A stretch of 64,000 nt of DNA from contig NZ_JADQTO010000007.1 of the NCBI RefSeq assembly GCF_015704865.1, positions 186,001-250,000 of the forward strand, read 5' to 3'. The first letter of the stretch is position 1. Each line of letters opens with the position of its first letter. Below are positions 41,904 to 50,923 of this stretch, piece by piece. Source of the stretch: Actinoplanes aureus. GTDB taxonomy: Bacteria > Actinomycetota > Actinomycetes > Mycobacteriales > Micromonosporaceae. A program made the position numbers and the translations under genes. The notes under the pieces are model-generated. The model searched no databases. It was not told the DNA's origin and was given only the letters and a program-made list of their open reading frames with translations.

Positions 41904-43315
41904 CGTCGCACCTTCTTACGCCGGGAGGCCCGCACGAGCGCGGGCACCGCTCGAAGGGTCTCTTTACCCACCTGTTCCTGCCTGCCGTATAGCACGCCGA
42001 AATGAAAACTGTCCGAACCAAGCTCGCGGAGCACCTCACGGGCGACGGTGGAGTCCTGATGGGCACCCAGGCCGTCCTGGAGGGCGGTCAGCGTCTTCAC
42101 CAGACGCTTAGCGGGTTTGCCGGCCTCCGGGCTGATCAGCTCGACCGCGTACCGGGCTTTCTTGTACGACTTACGGGCCTCGTGGATCTCCTCGTCCACG
42201 CCGTCGGCCATCGCGGTGTCCAGCTGCTCGTCGGCCTTGCGCAGGACCTTGCGAGTCCGCTTCGCCGGGCTCTCGGAGCTCGCCGGCGGCCCGTCCACCA
42301 GCTCGTCGACGCAATCCAGCAGATTCAGGTACCGGTCCGAGTCGAGCGCCGCGGCCAGCTTCTCCCGGCCCTGCTCGACCCGGTGGTCGAGACCGGACCG
42401 GATCCGCTGCGCGGCGGGCTCGAACTCGGGGCCGGACTGCTCCGCTCCGGCGAGCAGCTTCTGCTCCAGCACCTGCGGGTCCCGGACCGCACCCAGGGCA
42501 TGTGCCAGCCAGCGCAGCTCGGCGCCGGCCTCGCTCTCCGGGAACCACCTCTTGTACGTCTTCAACGTGCTGCGCAGGCGCCGGGTGGCGACCCGCATTT
42601 TGTGCACGGCCTGCTCCTCGCCACGGCGGGCGGCGGGGTCGTGCTCGAGGATGGCGTCGCGCTGCTCACGCGCGTACCGGAAAACGGGGTTGATCTTCTC
42701 GATCTTCGGCTTTTTCTGCTGGCCGGCGGCGAGCCGCCCGGCCAGCGCCCGCGCCGCCTTGGAGGGGCCCGCCGCCGGCGTGGCGCCCACGGCGAGCAGG
42801 GCCTGCTCGACCGCGTCGAGCAGCGCGGCGTCACCGTCCACCAGCTCCACCTCGACCTCCTGCCAGGAGGTCTCCTCGCCGTCCGACTCGGCGCGCACCT
42901 GGTCCTGCGCGACCAGCGCGAGCGTGCGGCCGTCGCCGTCACGCAGCGGCGTCTCCACCCGGTGAGTGCGGAGCCGGACAACCGGCGCCACCGGGTGGCG
43001 CCGCACGATCGTGCGCACCAGGCGCAGCAGCTCGTCGGGCACGGTGCCGGCTTCGCCGGAAACCCGATGTTCGGTACGCCCGGAGCCGTCACCGGGAGTC
43101 TTCAGATGCCAGCCCGCGTCGTTCCCGCCAGTACGGCGCCGAAGTGTCCGGCGGTTTTTCATCAACCGCAGGTCCTCGGTGTCGAAGTAGGTGGCGTCGA
43201 GATCATGGATCTCGGCGTCGTCGACGCTGGCGATGCCGGCCACACCGGCCAGGTCCGGAAGTTCGAAGGTCTCAGGGACGTCGTACTTACGCTCGGTCTC
43301 GGTGGCGATCTCCAC
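41885..43315 (-). CDS. CYTH-CHAD domain protein
   Basis: A 476-residue protein. The CYTH domain (residues about 1-200) opens with ATETERKYDVP (ExExK triphosphate-tunnel motif) and continues DATYFDTEDLRLMKNRRTLR and GGNDAGWHLKTP. The CHAD domain (about 215-476) has the paired-helix basic pattern EQAVHKMRVATRRLRSTLKT and IHEARKSYKKARYAVEL, with conserved His residues that bind polyphosphate in characterised CHAD proteins. Starts at GTG. Co-directional with and overlapping ppk2, supporting a role in polyphosphate handling or granule association. Confidence 0.93.
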   Translation of the reverse strand: MEIATETERKYDVPETFELPDLAGVAGIASVDDAEIHDLDATYFDTEDLRLMKNRRTLRRRTGGNDAGWHLKTPGDGSGRTEHRVSGEAGTVPDELLRLVRTIVRRHPVAPVVRLRTHRVETPLRDGDGRTLALVAQDQVRAESDGEETSWQEVEVELVDGDAALLDAVEQALLAVGATPAAGPSKAARALAGRLAAGQQKKPKIEKINPVFRYAREQRDAILEHDPAARRGEEQAVHKMRVATRRLRSTLKTYKRWFPESEAGAELRWLAHALGAVRDPQVLEQKLLAGAEQSGPEFEPAAQRIRSGLDHRVEQGREKLAAALDSDRYLNLLDCVDELVDGPPASSESPAKRTRKVLRKADEQLDTAMADGVDEEIHEARKSYKKARYAVELISPEAGKPAKRLVKTLTALQDGLGAHQDSTVAREVLRELGSDSFHFGVLYGRQEQVGKETLRAVPALVRASRRKKVRRWLAKA

Positions 43316-43405
43316 AAGTCAATGGTGCCCGTTCCACCGCGTATAACACAGCGCTGTCTCAGGTTGGGCTGGCATCTTGGGAGCCCGGCCCAAAAGGAGT
43401 GCTGC

Positions 43406-43570
43406 ATGGAGAAGCCCGAACCCCGTCCCGTCTCCCTCGCCGGCCTGCGCCTCATCGGCGCGGGCGCCGTCCTCGGACTGGCCCTGGCCGTCCCGGCCTC
43501 ACCGGCGCAGGCCGACCCGCCCCGGCCGCCGGCCTCGCCGGTCGCCGAGCACGACACGCCCGAGGATTAG
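43406..43570 (+). CDS. Small secreted peptide
   Basis: A 54-residue protein with AAGGAG 6 nt before the ATG. The layout is a signal peptide: polar n-region (EKPEPRPVSLAGLR), hydrophobic core (LIGAGAVLGLALAVPA), and an SPAQA-D cleavage-type site near residue 37. The mature part would be only about 17 residues (DPPRPPASPVAEHDTPED). No similarity recognised. It faces the convergent gene at 43582, 12 bp away, and is divergent from the CYTH-CHAD gene. Confidence 0.55.
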   Translation: MEKPEPRPVSLAGLRLIGAGAVLGLALAVPASPAQADPPRPPASPVAEHDTPED

Positions 43571-43581
43571 ATGGCCAGAGG

Positions 43582-43908
43582 CTAGAGCCGGGCGCTGTCG
43601 TCGTCCCGCAGGTACAGCGCCCGGGCGTAATTCGCGGTGGCGGCGCCGTAATACATCGTGGCCAGGCCCATGTGGAAGTTGTTGTTGGTGATCGCGTTCT
43701 TCGCGGTGGCCGTCGCGGACCAGCGAATCTCCGCGTCCGAGGCGCTGATTCCGCGGCGTGCGCACCGCTGCCGGTTCATCTCCTTGCCGGTTCGCCACGT
43801 CTCCATCGCCTTCTCGGCCTCGCGCATCATGGCCCGGCCCTGTTGCAGGAGAAACTCGGCGAGCTCCCAGGCGGCCCGCTCCTCGTTGTTCTGAAAACTC
43901 GGTGACAT
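43582..43908 (-). CDS. Hypothetical helical protein
   Basis: A 108-residue protein; GGAGGTGG lies 4 nt before the chosen ATG. Mostly helical and charged (NNEERAAWELAEFLLQQGRA, MREAEKAMETWRTGKEMNRQ), with a C-terminal half rich in Ala, Asn and Tyr (TATAKNAITNNNFHMGLATM, YYGAATANYARALYL), which looks like a repeated helix hairpin. No signal peptide. An in-frame ATG 16 codons upstream (43956) is possible. No family recognised. Confidence 0.6.
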   Translation of the reverse strand: MSPSFQNNEERAAWELAEFLLQQGRAMMREAEKAMETWRTGKEMNRQRCARRGISASDAEIRWSATATAKNAITNNNFHMGLATMYYGAATANYARALYLRDDDSARL

Positions 43909-44364
43909 CGATCCACCTCCACTCTCGTTCGCTTTCGAGTTTGAGCGGGATGTCATGACATGTCGATTTTTTTCGATCGCGGGTGTGAAATGTGCTCGCC
44001 GCGCTTGCCTTTGGGGGTGATCACCTCCCCGGGTCCGGCGGAGCTTCGGTCCGGAGACGCAGCAAGCCCGCCGCAAGATTGCGGCGGGCTGCTGGTTGGG
44101 CGGGAGCACGGGACCGAGTGAATGCGGGGGAACCTGTTGGTCACGTACTCCCGCCCACCGCCCCGCCCGAACCGGATGCGCCTGGCCGGAGGCGCGGACC
44201 AGCGGAGGCGTGCCGATCCGAAATCCAATTCAAGGGCGGGTCTGGGCGCGGGATACCGGAACGCTGGCGGGGCGCTCCGGCGTCACCGCCGGGCGACGTC
44301 GCCGGGCCGGGAAGCCGTTGCTTGCCGGGGGACGGTCAAGCGCTTCGGCGACGTCGGAGTCTGG
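43909..44364. other. 456-bp stretch without a recognised gene
   Basis: Contains the promoter side of the gene at 43582-43908 and a terminator-like hairpin at 44060-44095. Open frames reading through it on the plus strand are continuous with the HtrA frame but show no protein-like composition. Confidence 0.4.
44060..44095 (-). terminator. Terminator hairpin
   Basis: CAGCAAGCCCGCCGC and GCGGCGGGCTGCTG pair with one bulged A over an AAGATT loop. It lies downstream of the small CxxC-type gene at 44365-44700 on the minus strand. Confidence 0.7.
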
Positions 44365-44700
44365 TCAGTCGGCATACCTCCACTGGTGGTCGTTGGAGCC
44401 GAAGTCGGTACGGTGCCGGCCGGGAGCGTTGCTGCTCTCGTCCAGGCCGTACCGGCGGCCGGGCCAGGTGCGCATGCTGTTGACGTCGTGCCGCAACGTC
44501 CATGCCTCGCGCCAGGGGCGGCGTGCGGCGGCGTCGGCCCGCTCGGCCAGGCGGCGTGCCGAACACGGCCATCGCCATCCACACCAGACGCAGTTGCCGT
44601 CCACACCGGCCGCCATGTGGCGTCCGAGCATGTGCTGCGCGTCCCGCCACAGCAGGCGGTCCACGATGTCGGCGGGCGCCGCCTCGTCGACGTCGACCAT
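44365..44700 (-). CDS. Hypothetical protein with a CVWCGW motif
   Basis: A 111-residue protein; GGAGGGG lies 7 nt before the ATG. After an acidic start (VDVDEAAPADIVDRLLWRDA) it has GNCVWCGWRWPCSARRLAER, a Cys triplet with CxxC spacing that may bind zinc or an iron-sulphur cluster, then RRPWREAWTLRHDVNSMRTW. From memory, similar short proteins occur in other Micromonosporaceae. Function unknown. Divergent from the HtrA-like gene with 178 bp between starts. Confidence 0.65.
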   Translation of the reverse strand: MVDVDEAAPADIVDRLLWRDAQHMLGRHMAAGVDGNCVWCGWRWPCSARRLAERADAAARRPWREAWTLRHDVNSMRTWPGRRYGLDESSNAPGRHRTDFGSNDHQWRYAD

Positions 44701-44878
44701 CCCCTTACCCCTCCGTTCGGGAGTGGCTCATAGCTCCGTCACGACACATACAACCGCAGCGAACCATCGGCTGGTCGGACTGTCTGTGCGATTGCGACAA
44801 CTATCCGTGACGGTCACTGTTCGCCGTGGGCGGACGGCGTACGGGCATCGACTCGGATCAGCGGCTGTTGACTCTCAC

Positions 44879-45808
44879 ATGGACACCGAAGAATCCGAGG
44901 CCCTGGATGCCTACAGCCGGATCGTGACCGGCGTGGCCGCCCGGCTCCTGCCCTCGGTGGCCGCCCTCTCGGTCCGGTCGCCGCGCGGCGGGGCCGGTTC
45001 CGCGGTCACCTTCACCGACGACGGGTTCCTCCTGACAAACGCGCACGTCGTGGCCGGCGCGAACGGCGGCTCGGCGGCCTTCGCCGACGGTACCGAGACC
45101 CCGTTCGACGTGGTGGGCGCCGACGCGCTCTCCGATCTCGCGGTGGTCCGGGTGCACCGTCCGGGCGCACCGGCCGCGCCACTCGGCGACGCCGACGCGC
45201 TGCGCATCGGCCAGCTCGTGGTCGCCGTCGGCAACCCGATGGGCCTGGCCGGTTCGGTCACCGCGGGGGTGGTCTCCGGCCTGGGCCGCTCGCTGCCGGC
45301 CCGGGACGGCCGCCGGGTACGCATCATCGACAACGTCATCCAGACCGACGCCGCTCTCAACCCGGGCAACTCCGGCGGGGCCCTCGCCGAATCGACCGGC
45401 ACCGTGGTCGGCGTCAACACGGCCGTCGCCGGGTACGGGCTCGGCCTGGCCGTGCCGATCAACACCACCACCCGCTCGATCATCGGCGAGCTGGTCGCCA
45501 CCGGCCGGGTACGCCGGGCCTGGCTGGGCGTGGCCGGCGTACCCGTACCGCTGCCGCCGCCGCTCGCCGATCGGCTCGGCCAGAAGACCGGCTTGCGCGT
45601 CGTGGAGGTGGTGCCGGGCAGCCCGGCCGGCCAAGCCGGTGTCTACCTCGGCGACATCCTGATCACGGCGGGCGGGCAGCCGGTGCAGAGCGTGCAGGCG
45701 TTGCAGCGGCTCATGCTGGGCCCGGCGATCGGCGTGAACCTGCCGATCACCCTGCTCCGCCGCGGCGCCCTGGTCGACGTGATCACCGTGCCGGCCGAGC
45801 TGAACTGA
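44879..45808 (+). CDS. HtrA/DegP-like serine protease with PDZ domain
   Basis: A 309-residue trypsin-like protease with C-terminal PDZ. The triad is complete: FLLTNAHVVAGA (H56), ADALSDLAVVRV (D86) and ALNPGNSGGALAES (S165). The PDZ domain spans about 225-305 (GLRVVEVVPGSPAGQAGVYL, GDILITAGGQPV). There is no signal peptide or membrane anchor, unlike most actinobacterial HtrA proteins, so it appears cytoplasmic or is exported by another route. A long open frame continues upstream but lacks protein character. Convergent with cbs, 18 bp apart. Confidence 0.92.
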   Translation: MDTEESEALDAYSRIVTGVAARLLPSVAALSVRSPRGGAGSAVTFTDDGFLLTNAHVVAGANGGSAAFADGTETPFDVVGADALSDLAVVRVHRPGAPAAPLGDADALRIGQLVVAVGNPMGLAGSVTAGVVSGLGRSLPARDGRRVRIIDNVIQTDAALNPGNSGGALAESTGTVVGVNTAVAGYGLGLAVPINTTTRSIIGELVATGRVRRAWLGVAGVPVPLPPPLADRLGQKTGLRVVEVVPGSPAGQAGVYLGDILITAGGQPVQSVQALQRLMLGPAIGVNLPITLLRRGALVDVITVPAELN

Positions 45809-45826
45809 CAGCCCGGCCGGTTCGGC

Positions 45827-47185
45827 TCAACTCAAGTGGGCGAGCAGGTCCTGCCGGGTGAGCACCCCGGCGGGCTTGCCGTCGACCAGGACCATCGCGG
45901 CGTCCGCCTTCTCCAGGAGCCCGACCGCCTCCGCCACCGGCTCGCCGCCGCCGATCATCGGAAGCGGGTCGCCCATGTGCCGTTCGATGGTGTCGTGCAG
46001 GTGGGCCTGGCCGCTGAAGAGCGCGTCCAGCAGCGCCTTCTCCGAGATGGAACCGGCCACCTCGCCGGTCACCACGGGCGGCTCGGCCTTGAGCACGGGG
46101 AGCTGGCTCACGCCGTACTCCCGCATGTAGTCGATCGCGTCGCGGACCGTCTCGGTCGGGTGCACGTGGATCAGCGGCGGGATCTCCGCGCCCTTGCCGG
46201 CCAGCGCGTCGGCGACGGTCGGTGTGCCGCTCTGGGTGTGCAGGAACCCGTACCGAGCCATCCACTTGTCGTTGAAGATCTTGGAGAGGTAGCCGCGGCC
46301 ACCGTCCGGCAGCAGGACCACGACGACGTCGTCCGGCCCGGCCTTGCGGGCCACCTCGAGCGCCGCCACCACGGCCATCCCGCAGGAGCCGCCGACCAGC
46401 AGGCCCTCCTCACGGGCCAGGCGGCGGGTCATCTCGAACGAATCCGAGTCGCTCACCTCGATGACCTCGTCGGTGACGCTCTGGTCGTACGCGGTCGGCC
46501 AGAAGTCCTCACCGACACCCTCGACCAGGTACGGCCGGCCGGTGCCCCCGGAATAGACGGAGCCCTCCGGGTCCGCGCCGATGACCCGCACCGGCCCCTG
46601 CTCCTTGAGGTACCGCCCGACGCCGCTGATCGTGCCACCGGTGCCGACACCCGTCACGAAGTGGGTGATCTTCCCGTTGGTCTGTTCCCAGAGCTCCGGG
46701 CCGGTCTGCTCGTAGTGCGAGCGCGGGTTCGCCGGGTTGCTGTACTGATCCGGCTTCCACGCCCCGGGGATGTCCCGGGTCAGCTGATCGGAGACGTTGT
46801 AGTAGGAACGCGGGTCCTCCGGCGCGACGGCGGTCGGGCAGACCACCACCTCCGCGCCGTACGCCCGAAGCACGTTCTGCTTGTCCTCGCTGACCTTGTC
46901 GGGGCAGACGAAGACGCACTTGTAGCCGCGTTGCTGGGCCACGAGGGCCAGACCGACACCGGTGTTACCACTGGTCGGCTCGACGATGGTGCCACCCGGC
47001 TTGAGCAGCCCGGCTTTCTCGGCGTCCTCCACCATCCGCAGCGCGATCCGGTCTTTCACCGAACCGCCGGGATTCATGTACTCGACCTTGGCCAGCACGG
47101 TGGCGCTGATGCCCTCGGTCACACTGTTCAGCCGGACCAGCGGAGTGTTACCGATGATCTCGACGACGTTGTCGTAATAGCGCAC
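45827..47185 (-). CDS. cbs: Cystathionine beta-synthase
   Basis: A 452-residue PLP enzyme condensing serine and homocysteine to cystathionine. PLP Lys is in YMNPGGSVKDRIALRM; EPTSGNTGVGLALVAQQ binds substrate; VTGVGTGGTISGVGRYLKEQ is the phosphate loop. The C-terminal third (about 335-452) is a CBS-domain pair (HPTETVRDAIDYMREYGVSQ, VDGKPAGVLTRQDLLAHL), which in other members responds to adenosyl ligands. There is no N-terminal haem site. With metB elsewhere in the window, reverse transsulfuration is complete. Confidence 0.95.
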   Translation of the reverse strand: MRYYDNVVEIIGNTPLVRLNSVTEGISATVLAKVEYMNPGGSVKDRIALRMVEDAEKAGLLKPGGTIVEPTSGNTGVGLALVAQQRGYKCVFVCPDKVSEDKQNVLRAYGAEVVVCPTAVAPEDPRSYYNVSDQLTRDIPGAWKPDQYSNPANPRSHYEQTGPELWEQTNGKITHFVTGVGTGGTISGVGRYLKEQGPVRVIGADPEGSVYSGGTGRPYLVEGVGEDFWPTAYDQSVTDEVIEVSDSDSFEMTRRLAREEGLLVGGSCGMAVVAALEVARKAGPDDVVVVLLPDGGRGYLSKIFNDKWMARYGFLHTQSGTPTVADALAGKGAEIPPLIHVHPTETVRDAIDYMREYGVSQLPVLKAEPPVVTGEVAGSISEKALLDALFSGQAHLHDTIERHMGDPLPMIGGGEPVAEAVGLLEKADAAMVLVDGKPAGVLTRQDLLAHLS

Positions 47186-47188
47186 GCT

Positions 47189-47533
47189 TTACTTTACGAC
47201 CAGGCGCGGGTACGTCCGCTCCCACTCCAGGAACCGCTCCGTCTCGGCGAGCACCGCACCGGCCAGCCAGGTGACCATGACGGCGTCGTCGATCAGCCCG
47301 AACACCCAGAGCAGGGCCTCCGGGACGGCATCGATCGGGGAGACCACATAGACGGTCGCGGCCGTCATCAGGGCTATCCGGAAGCCGCCGTCATACTCGC
47401 CGCGAGCCGTGGCAGCGGCCATCCGTGGCAGGGCCGCGAGCCGCTTGCTCAGCGACGGTCCGCCTCGGGCACCAGCGGTCAGCGCTCGGCTGAGAGCCGT
47501 GAACGCCGCCGCACGTTTCAACGTTTTGGCCAT
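47189..47533 (-). CDS. DUF1232 (YkvA-like) membrane protein
   Basis: A 114-residue protein of the YkvA/DUF1232 family. The family core is RIALMTAATVYVVSPIDAVP, then EALLWVFGLIDDAVMVTWLA, with the typical 'Y-x-SPID-x-P' and 'G-x-IDDA' motifs between two hydrophobic segments. Start at MAKTLKRA, preceded by GGAGAGG at about 10 nt. It ends 3 bp before the cbs start on the same strand, so cbs may be co-transcribed. Function unknown. Confidence 0.85.
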   Translation of the reverse strand: MAKTLKRAAAFTALSRALTAGARGGPSLSKRLAALPRMAAATARGEYDGGFRIALMTAATVYVVSPIDAVPEALLWVFGLIDDAVMVTWLAGAVLAETERFLEWERTYPRLVVK

Positions 47534-47678
47534 CTCTGTTCCCCTCTCCGCTACTCCAGCATGACCCGGGCGCGCCATGATTGCCTCTCGCCATCGCGAG
47601 TTAGCCTCGAATTCCAGCCCCAGGTGCCGATCATCGGCGAGCCGGATGGATCCCTTCGACAAGACAGCGAGGGAGACT

Positions 47679-48785
47679 GTGAGCAGCATCGATTGGACTA
47701 GCGCGACGGCACGGATCCGCGACCTCTCCCCCGAGGACCGGCGACGGATCAGGACGGCCGGACGGGTCGCCGGACAGGTGACCGGAGCGCTCGCGGGGTT
47801 GACCGCCCTCTCGGCGGGACTGTTGATGCGGCAGGCGGCCGACGCCCGCCGGGTGATCCCGATGGCCGAGGCTCCCCCGCCCCGCGGTGACGGTATTTAC
47901 GGGGCGAAGTTCGGCGGGAAGCCGATCAACCTGGTGATCCTCGGCGACTCCACGGCGGCCGGGTACGGCGTACACCGAACCCGCGAGACGCCGGGTGCGC
48001 TCTTCGCCACCGGGATCTCCCGCCGCCTGCGCCGGCCGGTCCGCCTGCACCGGCTGGCCGTGGTCGGCTCGATCTCGGCCGGCCTGCCGTACCAGGTGGA
48101 CGCCGCTCTGGAGTACGCGCCGGACGTCGCGGTCATCCTGATCGGCGGCAACGACGTCACGCACGCTTCGGGTTTCCCGGCGGCCGTAAGTCATCTCGCC
48201 GACACCGTACGCAGGTTGCGTGCGGCCGGGTGCCGGGTCGTGGTCGGCACCTGCCCGGACATCGGCGCCATCAAGTCGATCAAGCCGCCGCTGCGCTGGC
48301 TCGCCCGCCGGTGGAGCCGGCAACTGGCCGCGGCGCAGACGGTGGCCGTGGTGGAGGCCGGCGGGCGTACGGTCTCGATCGGCAACCTGCTGGGCCCGAT
48401 GTTCGAGGCCGATCCGGTACGGATGTTCGGATCGGACCGTTTCCACCCGTCCGCCGAGGGGTACGCACGAGCAGCGGCCGTGATGATGCCGACGGTGATG
48501 GCCGCCCTCGGCGAGGACGATCGCAGCGCGGTGCCGGCCGGCGAGGGAGTCCGTACTCTTCCCGAGGCGGCCGACGAAGCGGTCCGGGCGCCCGGTACCG
48601 AGGTCAGCCCGACCCGGGTGGGCGGGCGCGAGCGCGGCCCGGCCGGACGGTGGGCGCAATTGCGCCGGCATCCCTGGTTCGGTGAGTCCCGGCACTGGTT
48701 CGCGGCGAGAACCCCGACAATTCCCGCCGGTACCCCGGCGGACGGAGCCGTAGGGTATACCCCAGAGGATCATCAAGTCGGGTGA
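47679..48785 (+). CDS. SGNH/GDSL-type hydrolase, membrane-anchored
   Basis: A 368-residue SGNH hydrolase from GTG (GAGGG 5 nt upstream; ATG 47646 possible). Residues about 25-45 (AGQVTGALAGLTALSAGLLM) form an N-terminal anchor. Blocks: I NLVILGDSTAAGYGV (Ser), II AVVGSISAGLP (Gly), III VAVILIGGNDVTHASGF (Asn), V FGSDRFHPSAEGYARAAAVM (Asp, His). All four SGNH residues are present. The C-terminal 80 residues are a linker with GRWAQLRRHPWFGESRHWF. It is followed by a related, shorter copy (33 bp gap), so tandem duplication is likely. Substrate unknown (ester or acetyl group). Confidence 0.9.
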   Translation: MSSIDWTSATARIRDLSPEDRRRIRTAGRVAGQVTGALAGLTALSAGLLMRQAADARRVIPMAEAPPPRGDGIYGAKFGGKPINLVILGDSTAAGYGVHRTRETPGALFATGISRRLRRPVRLHRLAVVGSISAGLPYQVDAALEYAPDVAVILIGGNDVTHASGFPAAVSHLADTVRRLRAAGCRVVVGTCPDIGAIKSIKPPLRWLARRWSRQLAAAQTVAVVEAGGRTVSIGNLLGPMFEADPVRMFGSDRFHPSAEGYARAAAVMMPTVMAALGEDDRSAVPAGEGVRTLPEAADEAVRAPGTEVSPTRVGGRERGPAGRWAQLRRHPWFGESRHWFAARTPTIPAGTPADGAVGYTPEDHQVG

Positions 48786-48817
48786 TGCCGAGTCTGATCA
48801 GAGCAGGGAGGCGGGAC

Positions 48818-49606
48818 ATGGCAGGGCTGCCGGAACGACTCAGCAAGGCCGCTGCCACCAGCCTGCTGGCCGGCGCGGTGGGCGGTGCGGCACTACTGGC
48901 GGGCGAGTTGCTCGCCGCGAAGGCCCGCAGGTACGCGAAGCCGACCATGGGCCTCGCCCTGCGTACCTCGATGGGGCCGCAGAGCGCGCCGCCGCTGCGG
49001 CTGGTCCTGCTCGGCGACTCGGCCGCGGTCGGGGTCGGTGTGGAGTGGCTCTCCGAGACGCTCGGCGGGCAGCTCGCGCGGCTGCTGGCCGACGGCACGC
49101 CGGAGTCGGGCCAGCGGCACGTCCTGCTCTCCAGCGTCGGTGTGGCCGGGTCGCGCTCCAGCGACCTCGCCACCCAGGTGGCCCGCGCGCTGCTCGGCGA
49201 CCGGCCGGACGTCGCGGTCATCCTGATCGGGTCGTACGACGCGACGACCGGCCGCGGCCCCGAGGAGGCCGCCGGGCATCTGGGACAGGCCGTGCGGCGG
49301 TTGCGGTCGGCCGGTGTGCAGGTGGTCGTCGGGACCTGCCCGGACCTCGGCGCGGTGCGCTCGATGGCGCCGCCGCTGCGGCAGATCGCCGGGATGATCG
49401 GTCGCCGGATGGCGAAGGCGCAGGCCAAGGCGGTCGCCGAGGCCGGCGGCGTGGTGGTCGACCTGGCCGGGGAGACCGGAGCGGTCTTCCGCGCCGACGC
49501 CGGAACGCTGTGTTACGACGGGTTCCACCCGTCCGCCGACGGTTACCGGGTCTGGGCGCACGCCCTCTATCCGGCGGTGGCTCGCGCCGCCATGAGCGAC
49601 GTCTGA
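48818..49606 (+). CDS. SGNH-hydrolase paralog lacking the block III Asn
   Basis: A 262-residue paralog of the preceding gene; GGAGG lies 6 nt before the ATG. N-terminal hydrophobic segment (SLLAGAVGGAALLAGELLAA). Block I is LVLLGDSAAVGVGV (Ser) and block II LLSSVGVAGSRSSD (Gly), while block III reads VAVILIGSYDATTG where GGND is expected, so the oxyanion Asn is replaced by Tyr; block V CYDGFHPSADGYRVWAHAL keeps Asp and His. Activity may be altered or lost, or another residue may take over. Same strand and probable operon with the intact copy. Confidence 0.88.
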   Translation: MAGLPERLSKAAATSLLAGAVGGAALLAGELLAAKARRYAKPTMGLALRTSMGPQSAPPLRLVLLGDSAAVGVGVEWLSETLGGQLARLLADGTPESGQRHVLLSSVGVAGSRSSDLATQVARALLGDRPDVAVILIGSYDATTGRGPEEAAGHLGQAVRRLRSAGVQVVVGTCPDLGAVRSMAPPLRQIAGMIGRRMAKAQAKAVAEAGGVVVDLAGETGAVFRADAGTLCYDGFHPSADGYRVWAHALYPAVARAAMSDV

Positions 49607-49654
49607 AGCGGTTGGGTGTGAGAAATTCGCACTTCCGACCATGTTACCGGTGAG

Positions 49655-49660
49655 TAAACT
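49655..49660 (+). promoter_or_regulatory. Probable -10 box of a leaderless promoter
   Basis: TAAACT ends 6 nt before the thiolase ATG; no Shine-Dalgarno site is present between them. Confidence 0.4.
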
Positions 49661-49666
49661 GAGCGC

Positions 49667-50911
49667 ATGCCGGAAGCTGTCATCGTCGCCACTGCCCGCT
49701 CCCCCATCGGACGCGCCCACAAGGGCTCGCTGAAGGATCTGCGTCCCGATGATCTCGCCACCACGATCGTCGACGCCGCCCTGAACAAGGTGCCGCAGCT
49801 GGACCGCACGCTCATCGAGGATCTGTACCTCGGTTGCGGCCTGCCCGGCGGCGAACAGGGCTTCAACATGGCCCGCGTGATCGCCACCAAGCTGGGCCTG
49901 GACGGCCTGCCCGGTGCCACGATCACCCGGTACTGCTCCTCCTCCCTCCAGACCACCCGGATGGCCTTCCACGCGATCAAGGCCGGTGAGGGTGACATCT
50001 TCGTCTCGGCCGGCGTCGAGACCGTCTCCCGGTACGCCCGGGGCAGCTCGGACGGCCTGCCCTCGGCCGCGCAGGAGCTGGTCGGCGGCAGCTGGACGAA
50101 CCCGTACTTCGACACGGCCCAGGCCCGGACCGCTTCGTTCGCGCAGGGCGGCAAGACCTGGCACGACCCGCGCGAGGACGGCGAGGCGCCGGACATCTAC
50201 ATCACCATGGGCCAGACCGCGGAGAACCTCGCTCAGATCAAGAACGTCTCCCGCGAGGAGATGGACGAGTTCGGTGTACGCAGCCAGAACCTGGCCGAGA
50301 AGGCGATCGCCAACGGCTTCTGGGACCGCGAGATCACCCCGGTCACCCTCCCCGACGGTACGGTCGTGTCGAAGGACGACGGCCCGCGCGCCGGGGTCAC
50401 CATGGACGCGGTCTCGCAGCTCAAGCCGGTCTTCCGCCCCGACGGCCGGGTCACCGCCGGCAACTGCTGCCCGCTCAACGACGGCGCCGCCGCGGTGGTC
50501 ATCATGAGCGACACCAAGGCCCGCGAGCTGGGCATCACCCCGATCGCCCGGATCGTCTCCACCGGCGTGACCGCACTCTCCCCCGAGATCATGGGGTACG
50601 GCCCGGTCGAGGCCTCCAAGCAGGCCCTGAAGCGGGCCGGCATGACCATCGACGACGTCGACCTGGTCGAGATCAACGAGGCCTTCGCCGCGCAGGTGAT
50701 CCCGTCGTACAAGGACCTCGGGATCCCGCTGGAGAAGCTCAACGTCAACGGCGGCGCGATCGCGATCGGCCACCCGTTCGGCATGACCGGCGCCCGGATC
50801 ACCGGCACGCTGCTCAACGCGCTGGACTGGCACGACAAGAGCATCGGCCTGGAGACCATGTGCGTCGGCGGCGGCCAGGGCATGGCCATGGTGCTCGAAC
50901 GCCTCAGCTGA
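49667..50911 (+). CDS. Acetyl-CoA acetyltransferase (thiolase)
   Basis: A 414-residue thiolase. The nucleophile is in TITRYCSSSLQTTRMAFHAI (Cys near 90), the catalytic His in GGAIAIGHPFGMTGAR, the second Cys in LETMCVGGGQGMAMVLE, and VDLVEINEAFAAQVIPSYKD is the conserved NEAF block. It catalyses thiolysis of 3-ketoacyl-CoA or acetoacetyl-CoA formation. With the acyl-CoA dehydrogenase far upstream it would serve beta-oxidation, though they are not linked. Closed by a strong terminator. Confidence 0.94.
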   Translation: MPEAVIVATARSPIGRAHKGSLKDLRPDDLATTIVDAALNKVPQLDRTLIEDLYLGCGLPGGEQGFNMARVIATKLGLDGLPGATITRYCSSSLQTTRMAFHAIKAGEGDIFVSAGVETVSRYARGSSDGLPSAAQELVGGSWTNPYFDTAQARTASFAQGGKTWHDPREDGEAPDIYITMGQTAENLAQIKNVSREEMDEFGVRSQNLAEKAIANGFWDREITPVTLPDGTVVSKDDGPRAGVTMDAVSQLKPVFRPDGRVTAGNCCPLNDGAAAVVIMSDTKARELGITPIARIVSTGVTALSPEIMGYGPVEASKQALKRAGMTIDDVDLVEINEAFAAQVIPSYKDLGIPLEKLNVNGGAIAIGHPFGMTGARITGTLLNALDWHDKSIGLETMCVGGGQGMAMVLERLS

Positions 50912-50923
50912 CCCACCCGACCA

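Noticed and set aside
44096..44878. Upstream extension of the HtrA-like frame by 261 codons
   Set aside because: Arg/Ser-rich with no domain, and it overlaps a credible minus-strand gene with a good ribosome site.
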